From Strongylocentrotus purpuratus (taxonomy: Eukaryota > Echinodermata > Echinoidea > Camarodonta > Strongylocentrotidae), in contig NW_022145597.1 of the NCBI RefSeq assembly GCF_000002235.5, positions 29,952,797 through 30,016,796 of the forward strand: a stretch of DNA of 64,000 bases, read 5' to 3'. Below the pieces are notes generated by a model. The model was not told the DNA's origin. It made no database searches and was given only the letters and a program-made list of their open reading frames with translations. Of this stretch, positions 48,900-59,216 are shown in pieces. The translations under genes were made by a program, and so were the position numbers. Every line of letters begins with the position of its first letter. Within the stretch, counting starts at the first letter, position 1.

Positions 48900-49621
48900 G
48901 TCACACCGGCCGAAATCGCGGGGGGGGGGGGGGGGGGCAGGGGGGGGGACTTCAACTGTTATGGTCAATGTTTGCCAAGTACACCTCTACCTAGTGGATC
49001 TTAGGGGGGGGGGGTCACGGCCCTCTCTTTTGCTTGTCATAGAATTATGGTGTATTATATAGAACCCCTATTCAGCTAGAGCTGTTAGATATTTGACTTC
49101 CACCGGCTTCTTCTTTATCCTATTCAGGGTTTTCTTTTTTAGTCAGTGATATTATTGACTTGCCAAAAATCTTTTAAATTCAGAACGAGACCCCCCTCCC
49201 GGCAAAAAATAAATATAGCCTATAGATCTATATCATCTGTTTTTATAACAAGTGTCTTTCAGAAAAATTAGTTATCAAAACAATTTTTTTTCTTCAATTA
49301 CTAAATCTATCTCTTTCCGACTCCACCATCTACATTAGAAGTTAATATGAAGAAAATAATCAGAGATTTTAAATGAAGCACAGCATGTCTTGCGGATAGG
49401 CGCTCGACCAGCTACATAGGCTACGCCCTATATATAGTGCTCTTTTTTCATTTTTTTTTTTTAATCTCTCAAATATAAATCGATGTTCAACCCCTTTTCA
49501 TTTCACTAGAAGTATACATTGTTAATGTTATTGTTTTAATAAAAGGAGAGGAACTGAGGGAGCGGGCCGGGGGGGGGGGGTGAAAGATAATAAGAGAGCT
49601 GGGAGAGAGAGAGGGGGAGAT

Positions 49622-49656
<35 letters not shown>

Positions 49657-50030
49657 GAAAGAGAACAAGTAAAGAGAATCCAATATCAAATAAAGTTAGT
49701 AGTATGAAGAAAAAAGTCGATCCACATAATTATTACAATTAATTTAAAATGGATTCGGGGGCCCGATATTAAAAATTGGGCAATTATATAATTATTATTG
49801 TGGCTGATGTTTGAGAAAGAGGATAAAAGCACTTAATGTCAATAAATTCTCTGCCTCCCCCTCCAACAGAAAGAATTTCACCCAAGTGTTGCCATGTCAG
49901 GAATTCACGTTTAATCCCCTTAGTAATCCTACTGAAAAAAGTGCTGAACGAGCTCCGCTTTTAAGTTAATACCCTTTTTGAATTAGGTACTCTTTTAAAG
50001 TCCTTGATGCTATGGCTGGGAAAACACTGG
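48900..50030. other. Intergenic AT-rich stretch with simple repeats
   Basis: No gene seen. It holds G-runs (48920-48950, 49003-49013, 49569-49580) and a (GA)n tract at about 49600-49652. Confidence 0.6.
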
Positions 50031-50841
50031 CAGGCGCGGATCCAGGGGGCCGAGCGGGCCTTGCCCCCCCCCCCCCCCCTGCAAAAAAAAAAGAGAGAGA
50101 AGAAAGGAAAAGAAGAGAAAGGGAAAGAGGAGAGAAAGGGAAAGAAAGAAGAGAAGAAGAAAAGAAAAGGGGGAAGAAGGAGATCGGGGGAGGGGGGGGG
50201 CGAAAGGGCCTTGCCTCCAAGGCTGTTGCCCCCCCCCCCTAATAAAAAAAATAAGATAGAAGGAAGGAAAGAGAAAGAAAAAAAGGAAAAGAGGAGATAC
50301 TGGCGTACTGATACGGGGAGGAGGGGGGCTTGGGGACATCTAATGCTGAAATGACATAATTTCCGAGATTTACAGCCATTACGGCGGGGATCGAGAGCCT
50401 GGACCCCCCCCCCCCCCCCCCACTTAAAAAAAAGTATATTAAAGAGAAATAAAAAAAGAAAGAATAATTAACTGCCAGTGTCAACAAATAATGAGGCATC
50501 AAAATATGCTCATCTGATGATAATTTAATGTATAAAACCCCTGAGCTTCTGGGGGCTCCGCCCCCTGGACCCAACACCAATTTGTGTCCTGCCAATGTCG
50601 AAAGGTATAAGAATATGTTCATCTGACAGTAATTAAATCCCCTACCCCCTGTTCGGTTGTATTAAGCACATTTTTTGTTTTGCTCTCTAAAATTAGAAAA
50701 ATAGAAAATGAGCCCCCCCCCCCCCTTGGCACACAAGGGGGGGGGGCTTGAGCGCCAGGGGGGAGGGGGGCTCATCTCCCAAAAAAGGTAAAAGGTGTTT
50801 GAACACGTTTTTTTCCGGGGGGGGCCCTGGATCCCCCACTG
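50031..50841. mobile_element. Second MITE-like element of the GGATCCAGG family
   Basis: Left end CAGGCGCGGATCCAGG (50031-50046), right end CCTGGATCCCCCACTG (50826-50841). The first 280 bases, with purine tract and C-runs, match the element at 47323-47928, so two copies of one family are present. The interior also has a diverged direct repeat (about 50492-50530 and 50600-50640). No target duplication is found and the right end may belong to a different copy. Confidence 0.4.
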
Positions 50842-50935
50842 GTGTTTTACATGGTCATTCCAGTCAAGTTTTTCATTGATATATTCACCAAGGAACTTTG
50901 TACATGTCTTTCTCGCTGTAGAAAAAAACACATCT
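50842..50935 (-). pseudogene. LINE reverse transcriptase scrap
   Basis: The minus strand encodes KFLGEYINEKLDWNDHVKH, which resembles the KFLGVYID..L.W.DHI motif near the end of the RT domain in Jockey- and RTE-like non-LTR elements. Only about 25 codons remain, abutting the MITE end at 50841. Confidence 0.55.
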
Positions 50936-50948
50936 ATTTTATTATTAT

Positions 50949-51208
50949 TGTGGTGGGCCAGTTAATGAGTTGAAGAAGACAAGTTCGAATATAAATGAAA
51001 ACACAAGAAGCTCGGAATTACAGTTGAAGTCCACTTTATTAAATATATAAGTCAGCCGAAGCTCCAATCGTTGCAAACGAAGAGTATTATTATTATTATA
51101 TAAACATTGTAAATAAGCTGCTTCTCTCAGAGGCTGGGCGGCCCTATTGATCGTAACTAGCAGCACATCCTACTAAACATGTTACAGGAATGAAATAAAC
51201 TCACCACA
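50949..51208 (-). repeat. LTR of the Gypsy-type fossil
   Basis: 260 bp bounded by TGTGGTG and CACCACA, a 7-bp inverted repeat of the TG...CA type. On the minus strand it has an AATAAA signal about 95 bases before its end. Its position at the downstream end of the minus-strand pol fossil fits a 3' LTR. No second copy was found in the window. Confidence 0.65.
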
Positions 51209-53091
51209 AAATCCCGCACATGGCATATAGTACTACAGCACCCGAAGAGTTTTAGATATCCCGCGATATACCCAGCCAACCAGGAGGACCCTTACGCAGC
51301 CAACCAATTACAAGACGGGATACATACAATTACCCTTAGGTCATCCAACCAATTAAAAGAGGAGTTATACCTTTAATTAATTATAACCAATGACAGAGCA
51401 TCATAGATACAAGTAATTTGAACTAGTCACCGACAAAAATGGGAGGAGTCTATCTCTTCGCGAGAATGTCGCGTCACTGGCAAAACAGTCTATTGTCTAA
51501 CGTGTTATTGGAAATGAACACCTGTACATCTTGATGCAGGAATTCATTTCCAACGTGCGTATCGAAATGAACACTTTAATCTAATGCAAGAATTCAAAAC
51601 CAGGGGTTGTTTACCAGTTCCCGGCATACTATTGGAAACATAATTAATGCTATTTAACTTTTAGGTGTATACCAAGTCAAACTAATAATCGTACCATTAA
51701 TCAACCCAGCCCGGCTCTTCTATGGCTCTAGCGCCCCCTTTAGCCACAAATCGCCCCTACTAAAATGATCTTTCACCTGGAGATCGCACAAAATTGAGAT
51801 AAAATATTAGATTACCAACTGGGAATCATTTAACCAAGCAATACATATCTTTGTTGCTTTAAAGCACAATTTTGTCAATATACCATCTACACAGCATATT
51901 TGGGCTGCATTAACAAACACTTCAATAACAAGAAGAAAAACAACAACAAAAATTCAAAAAAAATACACAAGAATGACAGCTAACATCCTCTTTGCAATGT
52001 CAATTACTGATTACCTATGCATAATTACATTAAACAACAACATCTATCTGTTTTAAACCAATCGACCAGGAAGACCCACGAACGCCATGTCTTGCGCGCC
52101 CCGTAAGTGCAACCCAGCCAACAGAATATAATGTCAGGATGATGTCATGCCCTTCCTCTTCATTGGAGCTGGATATCCCTAGACCTCCAAATCAAAGGCA
52201 AGCAAAAACATCATCCCTCGATCTTAACTGCTCCCAAATATGGAAAGGTATAACCAGAACAAAAACGACAATACAATGACATCGCGCAAGGTCAACTGGT
52301 AATTGTAATAAACAATTTAACACAACCAATGACATATGATACACAAATCTACAGATCACCCGGTAACCACTATACAAACAACCTACATGCATAATTATAT
52401 TCCCTAATACCACTCTGTCCTCAAAGAGTCATCATGAGAACCAAACATCTCACTGGATGCAAGACATGCCTTATTATATATATATATATACATACAATGA
52501 TATACCTACAATTAACACCTATTCTCATAACCCTGCATAATATATTGATCTAAAAATCCCCAGCTTCAACTGCAACCAGCAGTGTGTAATCATCAAATCG
52601 AATCGACTCGTAACTAACATTACATTACATCACGTATGATATATATGCAATAATTAATGTCTACTAAATGTAATGTAGACTCCAACCGCTTATTTTTTTA
52701 TATTTTTTTATATACAGTTACCCCAAAAAAATAACAGTAAGTGCCAACTTGGAACAGGATGGCTTTAAAAAAAAACGAAACATCTGGCAACAATAATCTG
52801 GTACATCGCAAATATATGAATGATATCAGGAAATACATCATACAGGACAACTAATGGAGCTGGATATCCCAAGACCTCCACAACGTACTCCGTATGATGT
52901 CACCCTCTATCTTTACAATATAAAATACGTGTAAACCAATCTATAAGTTTCACACCAACATATTTACACATGAACTCTGATATACTGAATTCCTAACTAC
53001 ATATTCATATCAGTTATTTTGATTTCTAAAAAAAAAACATATTTTCAGCGAAAACATTGGAATCATGAATCAAATCAAAATATACATGTAT
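51209..53091 (-). other. AT-rich spacer of the retroelement fossil
   Basis: About 1.9 kb without a recognisable frame. A 24-bp direct repeat beginning GGAGCTGGATATCCC lies at 52165-52188 and 52856-52879. A short (TA)n lies near 52474-52490. Confidence 0.5.
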
Positions 53092-53590
53092 CTAACACCA
53101 AAAATGTCGATTGAAAAATTTACAAGCCAGTTTGACCGTCCGGGCATAACCGTGCATCCCCAGAGAGTTCAGATGCACTCCGTCAAGACTGTATCTGCAT
53201 GGGTGCTTGTAGGCCTCTATGAGGCCACACCCAGACACAGTCCCGACGGAACACCTCACCCTCCCCCAACTTGTTGAATAAACAAACTCGTTGGTTGTAC
53301 TCCTCCAGGGATACACGGCTACCCCGGAACACATTTGTCCGTGGGAGCACCGGGAGGATAACGGTCACCAAGGGCTTTACCCCCCGGCGACCCAACTCCT
53401 CCAAGAACTCCCACAGAGCAAAACAAATCATTGGTCCCCATGTCCAAGATAAGTACATCTGGACATCAGTGAGGACTGGATGTAATTGAGATAATATTCT
53501 CGTCTGGAATGTATCCTGTCGAAGGATAATCCTCCCTGGCCAAAACACTCGACCCTCAAATGCCCTGATCTATTGGGACTCGCAAAGTGC
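53092..53590 (-). pseudogene. SGNH/GDSL-hydrolase-like accessory ORF remnant
   Basis: The minus strand carries LEELGRRGVKPLVTVILP, EEYNQRVCLFNKL and DGVHLNSLGMHGYARTVKLA. The order of a G-V-K-P strand, a Y-N helix and a terminal D-G-V-H-L-N is the pattern of SGNH-hydrolase-like domains that occur in some invertebrate retroelements. It is broken. It lies downstream of integrase in the same orientation, so it probably belongs to the element; capture of a separate gene is possible. Confidence 0.5.
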
Positions 53591-53792
53591 CATGCACTCT
53601 ACCTGTGAGACGTCTCACAAAACTATGACCAAATAACAGGTATTTCATGAAAATAGTAAAAAAAACATCGTTAGGAGCGCCCAGCCTCTAAAAAAAATGC
53701 TTATCCAAAACAAGTGACCAGATGTATAGTCAAAGAAGGAATTATAACATCAAACATTTTTTTCCAATAACAGAAAAAAAAATTGAATTACA

Positions 53793-55080
53793 TTATCTAA
53801 CCGATTTGGGTAGACCATATGGATTTGAACGTTTGCCTTGTGTGGCACGCGCCGAACAGTGAGGAGGAGGAGCGTCCCTAGTAATAGTTACCCCACTTCT
53901 GGCTTGTTGTATATTAGGAAACTTTAACCTGACCTCATATTCCTCTTCGGAACTACTTGTATCCTCACTACGAACATGAACATCTGGTTCATCACCAAAG
54001 GGTGACATCCTTAATAAAGTATGATGCACCATTCTGGCAGGACCGCCATGCATTGGGCGAATCCTAAATACATCTTCATGTTCATTAATCCAAACTACAA
54101 CAAAAGGATCTTTCATATAAGTATCCTTAACTTTATGACGACCTGGAAAAGCACATTGCTTAAGGTATACTACAGAACCAACACTTGGTTGAATAGGAGG
54201 TACATGTATGCCTCTATCATAACACTTCTTATTACGCTTAGCTACAGTCTTAACATTATCTTCTACTATGCTCTTAGCTCGGAAATAAAACTCCGCTTGA
54301 GTCTCCACAAAGTGTTGATCCCAATCAATTAAATTTTTACCTAATAAAAAATCTAAAGGAATGCTAGCAGGCCTCCCAAACATTAGTGAATATGGAGTAG
54401 CCCGTGTAGAAGTATGAGGGGTGGTGTTATATACAAAAACCAAATGTGGCAATAATTCTGGCCATTTGTGCCTGTCTTGGACACTCAAGGACTTAATTAA
54501 CCCGAAAAGTGTACAGTTAAATCGCTCTGCTTGAGCATTACCTTGCGGATGATAGGGGGTAGTATGGGACTTCCTTATACCATACAACTTGCATAACTCT
54601 GCAATAATCAAAGATTCAAAATTCCTACCTTGATCACTATGAATCCTATTTGGGATACCAAACTTAAAAAACCAATGCTCCTGTAATACTTTGGCTGCAG
54701 TGGTGGCCTTCTGATCTTTACAAGGCACTGCCTGAGTAAACTTAGAATACACATCCGTTATAACTAAAACATCCTCAAAACCACCTTTACCTTTATCTAT
54801 TTTAACAAAATCTATCGCGACTACTTCCAATGGACTAAATGCCAAAAGATGTCTAAGGGGTGTTCTTAATTTGGGTTATCTCTCTTTTGTGATGCAACAA
54901 TGTTTACATCGAGCGACGTGTTTAGCTACATCCCTCGACATTCCCGACCAAAAAACTTTTCGACGTAATAACGCATAAGTTCTCTCTCTTCTTTGATGCC
55001 CCCAAACTGAATGGGCTTTTACCAGAACTTCTTCATGCAAACAATCGGGTAATAGTATTTGGGTAATCTTTCCCAAAATA
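53793..55080 (-). pseudogene. Integrase region of the Gypsy-type fossil
   Basis: A zinc-binding part with H-H-C-C spacing (HSVWGH..., CKHC) lies at 54876-55076. It is followed by the catalytic core (IDFVKID, HSDQGRNFES, YHPQGNAQAERFN) and a C-terminal region in a 350-codon open stretch at 53793-54845. The D, D and E of the core are visible. Part of a broken element. Confidence 0.85.
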
Positions 55081-55488
55081 GGATCTGAGATATGTCAAAC
55101 TAATAAATTGTCTTCTACGTCTATACAGGACCACTGCTTAAGGAGTTGTTTCACTCTTGGTGATTCGGATGCGGATGGAGCCTAGTATTCCCCAGGTTTC
55201 CAACGATACTCCACACGCGCCTAAATACAACCAAGCACAGAGTCCTCCCTCTGCATTAGCCCTAACTTAATGTTACCTAGAGAAGGAAATAAACTAGGAG
55301 GGTTGGAAGGGGGTGTGAGTGGTTCTACACGATCCTGCTGAATTCTAAAAATAGATGAATGCAAAACTTCTTTTGTAATATCATCATGATTGACAATTGG
55401 ATACTCTGGGTACCGACTAAGGGCATCAGCACACCTATTCTTAACACTTGATCTAAACTTAATCCAAAATTAAAAGGTGCCAACTGGG

Positions 55489-56195
55489 CTACCCAACGTA
55501 TCTCGGTAGCCCCGGATTGTTATCCGTAAATATTACAAATGGGACTCCTAATAAGTGATCTCTAAACTTGTCCACTACTGCCCACTTTAATGCTAACAAC
55601 TCTAATTTAAATGAACTTAAATCTGGGTATTTCTTTTCTGTTTCTTTTAATTGCCTACTAGCATATGCTATGGGATGACGCCTTCCATCCTCCCCTACTT
55701 GTGATAAGCAAGCCCCTAAACCTTTCAGGGAAGCATCAACTTCTAAAACAAAACTTTTTGAAAAATCCGGATAACTCAAAACTGGTGCCTGAATCAATTT
55801 TTTTTGAGCAAATTACATGAATCGTTCATTAGAGCATTCCACTCAAACTTAGGTAGTTTTCCCTTCTTTCCTTTTACTAAAGGGGGAATTAACTGAAACA
55901 ATGGTACAGCTATCTTAGCAAAATTATTAACAAAATGTCTATAATATCCAGCTAATCCTAAAAATGAACGTAACTGATCAGCATTTTGAGGGATAGGCCA
56001 ATTTTGAATTTTGACAATTTTGCTCTAATCCACTCGAATGCCACTAGCATCTACTACATGCCCCAAGTAATGAATCCTATCTTGAAATAGAAAACATTTT
56101 TTACCTTTCACTTTCAACCCAAATTCATCTAATTTTGCAAACACTTTGTCCAAACGCGAAATCTGTTCATCATTACACCATTACATTTCAATCAT
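55489..56195 (-). pseudogene. RNase H and partial RT of the Gypsy-type fossil
   Basis: RNase H-like sequence (LEVDASLKGLGACLSQ, HPIAYASRQL, LELLALKWAV, FTDNNP) lies at 55489-55797. Upstream on the minus strand (55800-56195) are the distal RT palm and connection, with LKVKGKKCFLFQ, YLGHVVDASG and FLGLAGYYRHFVNNFAK. The N-terminal RT is absent. Broken. Confidence 0.8.
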
Positions 56196-56199
56196 AATA

Positions 56200-56454
56200 T
56201 TTGCCTTACGTACATTTGACACGGATCATTGTTGTTTTGCAAACATAATATTAAGATATAACACTCAGACATATTTTACAAGAACAGAAATACAAAAACA
56301 AACATTGGTACATTAAATGCGATATATAACGTGTAAAAATTCACTTCCATTATTGGTATTGCAACTTTTCTTCAATTAAGTTAAGTACTTTTAGCTGTCT
56401 TAATTTAAATGAAAAAGGGAACATATATCATCAAGGCACTCTTTAGGTAAAATG
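56200..56454. other. AT-rich spacer without recognised content
   Basis: About 250 bp between the retroelement fossil and the Helentron-like fragment. I see no gene, repeat or boundary signal. Confidence 0.5.
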
Positions 56455-56790
56455 AGGTGCTCTGTCATAGACAGACTACCTATTGATTTTGTCAGAATTT
56501 TCTTTCTTTCTTTCTTTTTTTTATTTCTCCGCACTTTTTGTGCTGATGATTACTCAAAATCGGTAAGGTCAATTTCTTTCAATTTTGGCACAGTCATAGG
56601 TCCTTGTTATAAGACGTATCCAAAACATTTTCAAGTTCATCAGATTATCGTGATGTCATCCAGGCGCCATTTTGTGAAATTTTCTAAAAATCAACTCATG
56701 ATCATATCTTCATTACGGAAAGTAATTTCTCATTCATATTTATCATGAATAAGGTCAATATCCGTCCAGTCAATTCCAGGTCAATAAACA
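56455..56790 (+). mobile_element. Diverged 5' fragment of the Helentron-like family
   Basis: It starts AGGTGCTCTGTC with a palindromic partner GACAGACTACCT, then CTATTGATTTTGTCAGAATTT, a CTTT microsatellite and a body matching the start of the inner-array unit (GTGA.GTCATCCAGGCGCCA). No 3' hairpin/CTAG follows, and the right edge is uncertain. It shows that the family is dispersed. It lies antisense in the probable 3' UTR of the ABCC4-like gene; an AATAAA on the minus strand at 56525-56520 falls inside it. Confidence 0.7.
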
Positions 56791-56892
56791 CGTGCGACAT
56801 CAGACACCCCCATCTCATTTCTCCAATACTTAAAGCTTTAATGACCTCATGACCTTTGTGATGACTTTGTGACCTCCTGTCCTTTGACCCTT

Positions 56893-57102
56893 TCATGCAG
56901 AGCTCTCATTCAGGTCACCGTCGATGTCAAAGTCATACGGGTTGGAGGGGTTCCTCTCGTAGTACCCTGCCCTGGCCACTGCAAGGAGCTTGGCAGCCTC
57001 AGACTTTCCTGTCTCCACCACCATGGATCCAAATAGGCTCTTTTCATCCTTGAGGAGGACATAGGGTTCATCAAACTCTATGATACGACCCTGGTCCAGC
57101 AC
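56893..57102 (-). CDS. ABCC4: ABCC4-like transporter, last coding exon (C-terminus)
   Basis: Codes for 69 residues beginning VLDQGRIIEFDEPYVLL and ending NESSA, then TGA at 56895-56893. The acceptor is TTTTAG before 57102, phase 0. DEPYVLLKDEKSLF and GKSEAAKL closely follow the end of human MRP4 (DEPYVLLQNKESLF, GKAEAAAL), which is why I prefer ABCC4 among ABCC proteins. The exon covers the last strands of nucleotide-binding domain 2 and the short cytoplasmic tail. The product is expected to be an ATP-driven plasma-membrane exporter of organic anions. The tail after YYERNP differs from the vertebrate tail, and no clear PDZ-binding end is seen. Confidence 0.9.
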   Translation of the reverse strand: MLDQGRIIEFDEPYVLLKDEKSLFGSMVVETGKSEAAKLLAVARAGYYERNPSNPYDFDIDGDLNESSA

Positions 57103-57177
57103 CTAAAATCGAAAAAGACAAATAAAGCGGAGTACATGACAGATTTTTTAATAGAGCATAACTTGCCTCTAGCTGTT

Positions 57178-57222
57178 GTTGTTGTTGTTGTTGTTATTAT
57201 TATTATTATTTATTATTATTAT
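57178..57222. repeat. (TTG)n/(TTA)n microsatellite
   Basis: TTG repeats change into TTA repeats within the last ABCC4-like intron. Confidence 0.85.
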
Positions 57223-57257
57223 CGCTGTGGTCAAACTAGGACAAGGTCCCTTGTTTG

Positions 57258-59080
57258 ACCTTCAGGCAGAAATGCAGAGGGTGGGATCATAGATGTGATA
57301 AAGAGTAATCCCCACAGTCTTGCTACAGATGGGAGCACTCACATTGAAGACTACAAACTGTACCCTCTGGTTGTGAAATATTTCGCTGAATCCCTCGGGC
57401 GTGTCTATACCACATTGATGTCTATGGTCGAGATTAAACAGTCTACTGCAGCCAAGATTTTTGAAAGACTGGATCTGGATCTGGAATAGTGCTGTAAGTC
57501 AGACGCTATGTTCATGTTCGGTTCGGTTCGGCAGAGTTCGGCAATTTTTAACCGAACTTGGTTCGGTTCGGGGTTCGGTAATATTATAGCAATCAGCATT
57601 ATAGCCACGGCAGTCGGCACTGGGCAGGCCGGCCGGCCGGGCCCGACCAGCACGTAGGACTTCTGCCCACTCCTGATGAAAAACACTGCTTCCGACAAGC
57701 ATGATTTTCACATTAGAAAAACTGCTCTAAACGTAATTATTTGTGAAGAAAAGTACTACTTACATCTGTATTTCCGTCTTGAATCGTGTTTTATTTTCAA
57801 TTTTAAAAGAATCATGTTTTCAATTTGTCAATAAATAATATTTTTAAAAGATTTTCCGAGACGGTTGTTGTCTGATATTAGAGTCATGAAAGCTGCCATC
57901 TTGAATAGCAACTCAGGCTCGTCGATAACTGTTTTTTATAAGTGTTTATTTTCAATAGGAAAAATATAAAATCCCTATTTTTCCTAAATAAATACCATAC
58001 TATAATATATATTTATTTCATTATTTATATTGTAAAATTTGTCTGAATGGGTTTGAGCTGAACTTGTTTTGATCAGCGCCTAGATCACGCATATTGTTTA
58101 TGGCTTGCGATCGCGACGCAGCAGAGGTCAGGATTTGGGATTTAAATGGCGCCAGTGAAGTCGCTCCCACAACTGGATAGGCATAAATCACAAAGGCGGA
58201 AAATGGGAAAAAAGTAAATATAAAATGAGCAATCATGACATGAAGATTACGTACAAAATGACAAGTTTATTAGCTTGCGAAAACATTAAAAATTTTCTGC
58301 CGAACATCCGAACCAGGCCTTTGTGTTCGGTTCGGTTCGGTTCGGTTCGGTTTGGAAGTGCCATGTTCGGCGAACTTCCATTCGGTTTGGCTGTTCGGCT
58401 ACAGCACTAATCTGGAACTATCCAAAAGAGGTATCAGCTGGAGCTGTTTGTCATTTGATGCTGACAATACAAATGTCATGCAAGGTACAAAGTCTGGGTT
58501 ACATGTAGCATATCATCTGAAACAAGCACATGAAGACATCTACATGGTTGGTTGTGCATGCCATTTGATGAACATTGCAGCTGAAAAGGCTGCAAAATCA
58601 CTGCCAGTGGACATTGAAGAGCTGCTAGTGGATGTTCACTTCTACCTTGAGGAATAGCAGCAAGAGGAAGTCAACATTGAAAGAATTTCAATATTTTCAT
58701 GATGTAGAGGTACAGACATCATAAAGCATGTGATAGCACACGGTGGCTTTCCTTAGACTTGTGCATCAATCGACTTCTTCAACAGTGGCCTGCATTGGTG
58801 GCATTCTTCTAGAAGGAAGTATCTGGAACTGCACAGACAAAAATCCAGAGAAAGAGAAGGGCATCTTCATCATCAGCACCTGCCCAAAAAAGCCAAATCA
58901 ACTTAACCTATCATATCAGGAAAAAAGAACAATGCAGGAGTTACGTCTCTATCTGTCAGATGCATCAACCACATTCAGATCCTCTATCACATCCAAGAAG
59001 GAAGACCTAAAGAAAGGAGTATCTACACTTATTAGTTCTAAGAAGGTTAACACTGCATTCTGTGCATTCAAGATTTAATT
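57258..59080 (+). pseudogene. Broken hAT-type transposase gene, interrupted by a hAT MITE
   Basis: The first part (57276-57486) reads SLATDGSTHIEDYKLYPLVV and ends FERLDLDLE. After the inserted MITE, the second part (58410-58655) continues in frame with LSKRGISWSCLSFDADNTN and VGCACHLMNIAAEKAAKSLP. TDGST and SFDADNTNVMQG fit the first two acidic sites of the hAT RNase-H-like fold, and the C-x-C-H motif with the following helix is typical of hAT and ZBED/DUF4371-like proteins. A stop lies at 58656-58658. Later homology (KSTLKEFQYFHDVE, then TRWLSLDLCINRLLQQWPAL) is in shifted frames, so the gene is dead. No BED finger is seen upstream. It is antisense to ABCC4 within the intron. Confidence 0.7.
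57487..58409. mobile_element. hAT-type MITE with 8-bp target duplication
   Basis: Perfect 10-bp terminal inverted repeat TAGTGCTGTA / TACAGCACTA. It is flanked by the direct repeat ATCTGGAA at 57479-57486 and 58410-58417. An 8-bp duplication and a TAGTG start are hAT hallmarks. Both subterminal regions hold repeated TTCGG (57520-57575 and 58325-58395). There is no coding capacity in its 923 bp. It lies inside the transposase-like gene above, whose frame is restored if the insert and one duplication copy are removed. Confidence 0.88.
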
Positions 59081-59216
59081 TTTAATGCCAGTTTTCAAAT
59101 TTACAGTTATGTTCTTGCTATTATTGTTATTATTATTATTGTTTGTACCCTCTTGTATCCTTGAATGTATGTATATATTGTTTATGTTGCTTGTATATAT
59201 GTATGTCACTCACCAG

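Larger units (their letters stand above)
50949..56200 (-). mobile_element. Ty3/Gypsy-type LTR retroelement, broken fossil, 5'-truncated
   Basis: In minus-strand order from the right: partial RT, RNase H, integrase, an accessory ORF remnant, a long AT-rich spacer and one LTR. No gag, protease or second LTR is seen, so the element lacks its 5' part. It is broken, with at least about five breaks. The integrase frame is still long, which suggests moderate rather than ancient age. Family assignment rests on the RT-RNase H-integrase order and the integrase motifs. The right edge is approximate. Confidence 0.8.

Noticed and set aside
47267-50354. Pro-, Ser- or Lys-rich frames between 47 and 50 kb
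   Set aside because: They are produced by homopolymer and homopurine tracts and lack any domain or splice context.
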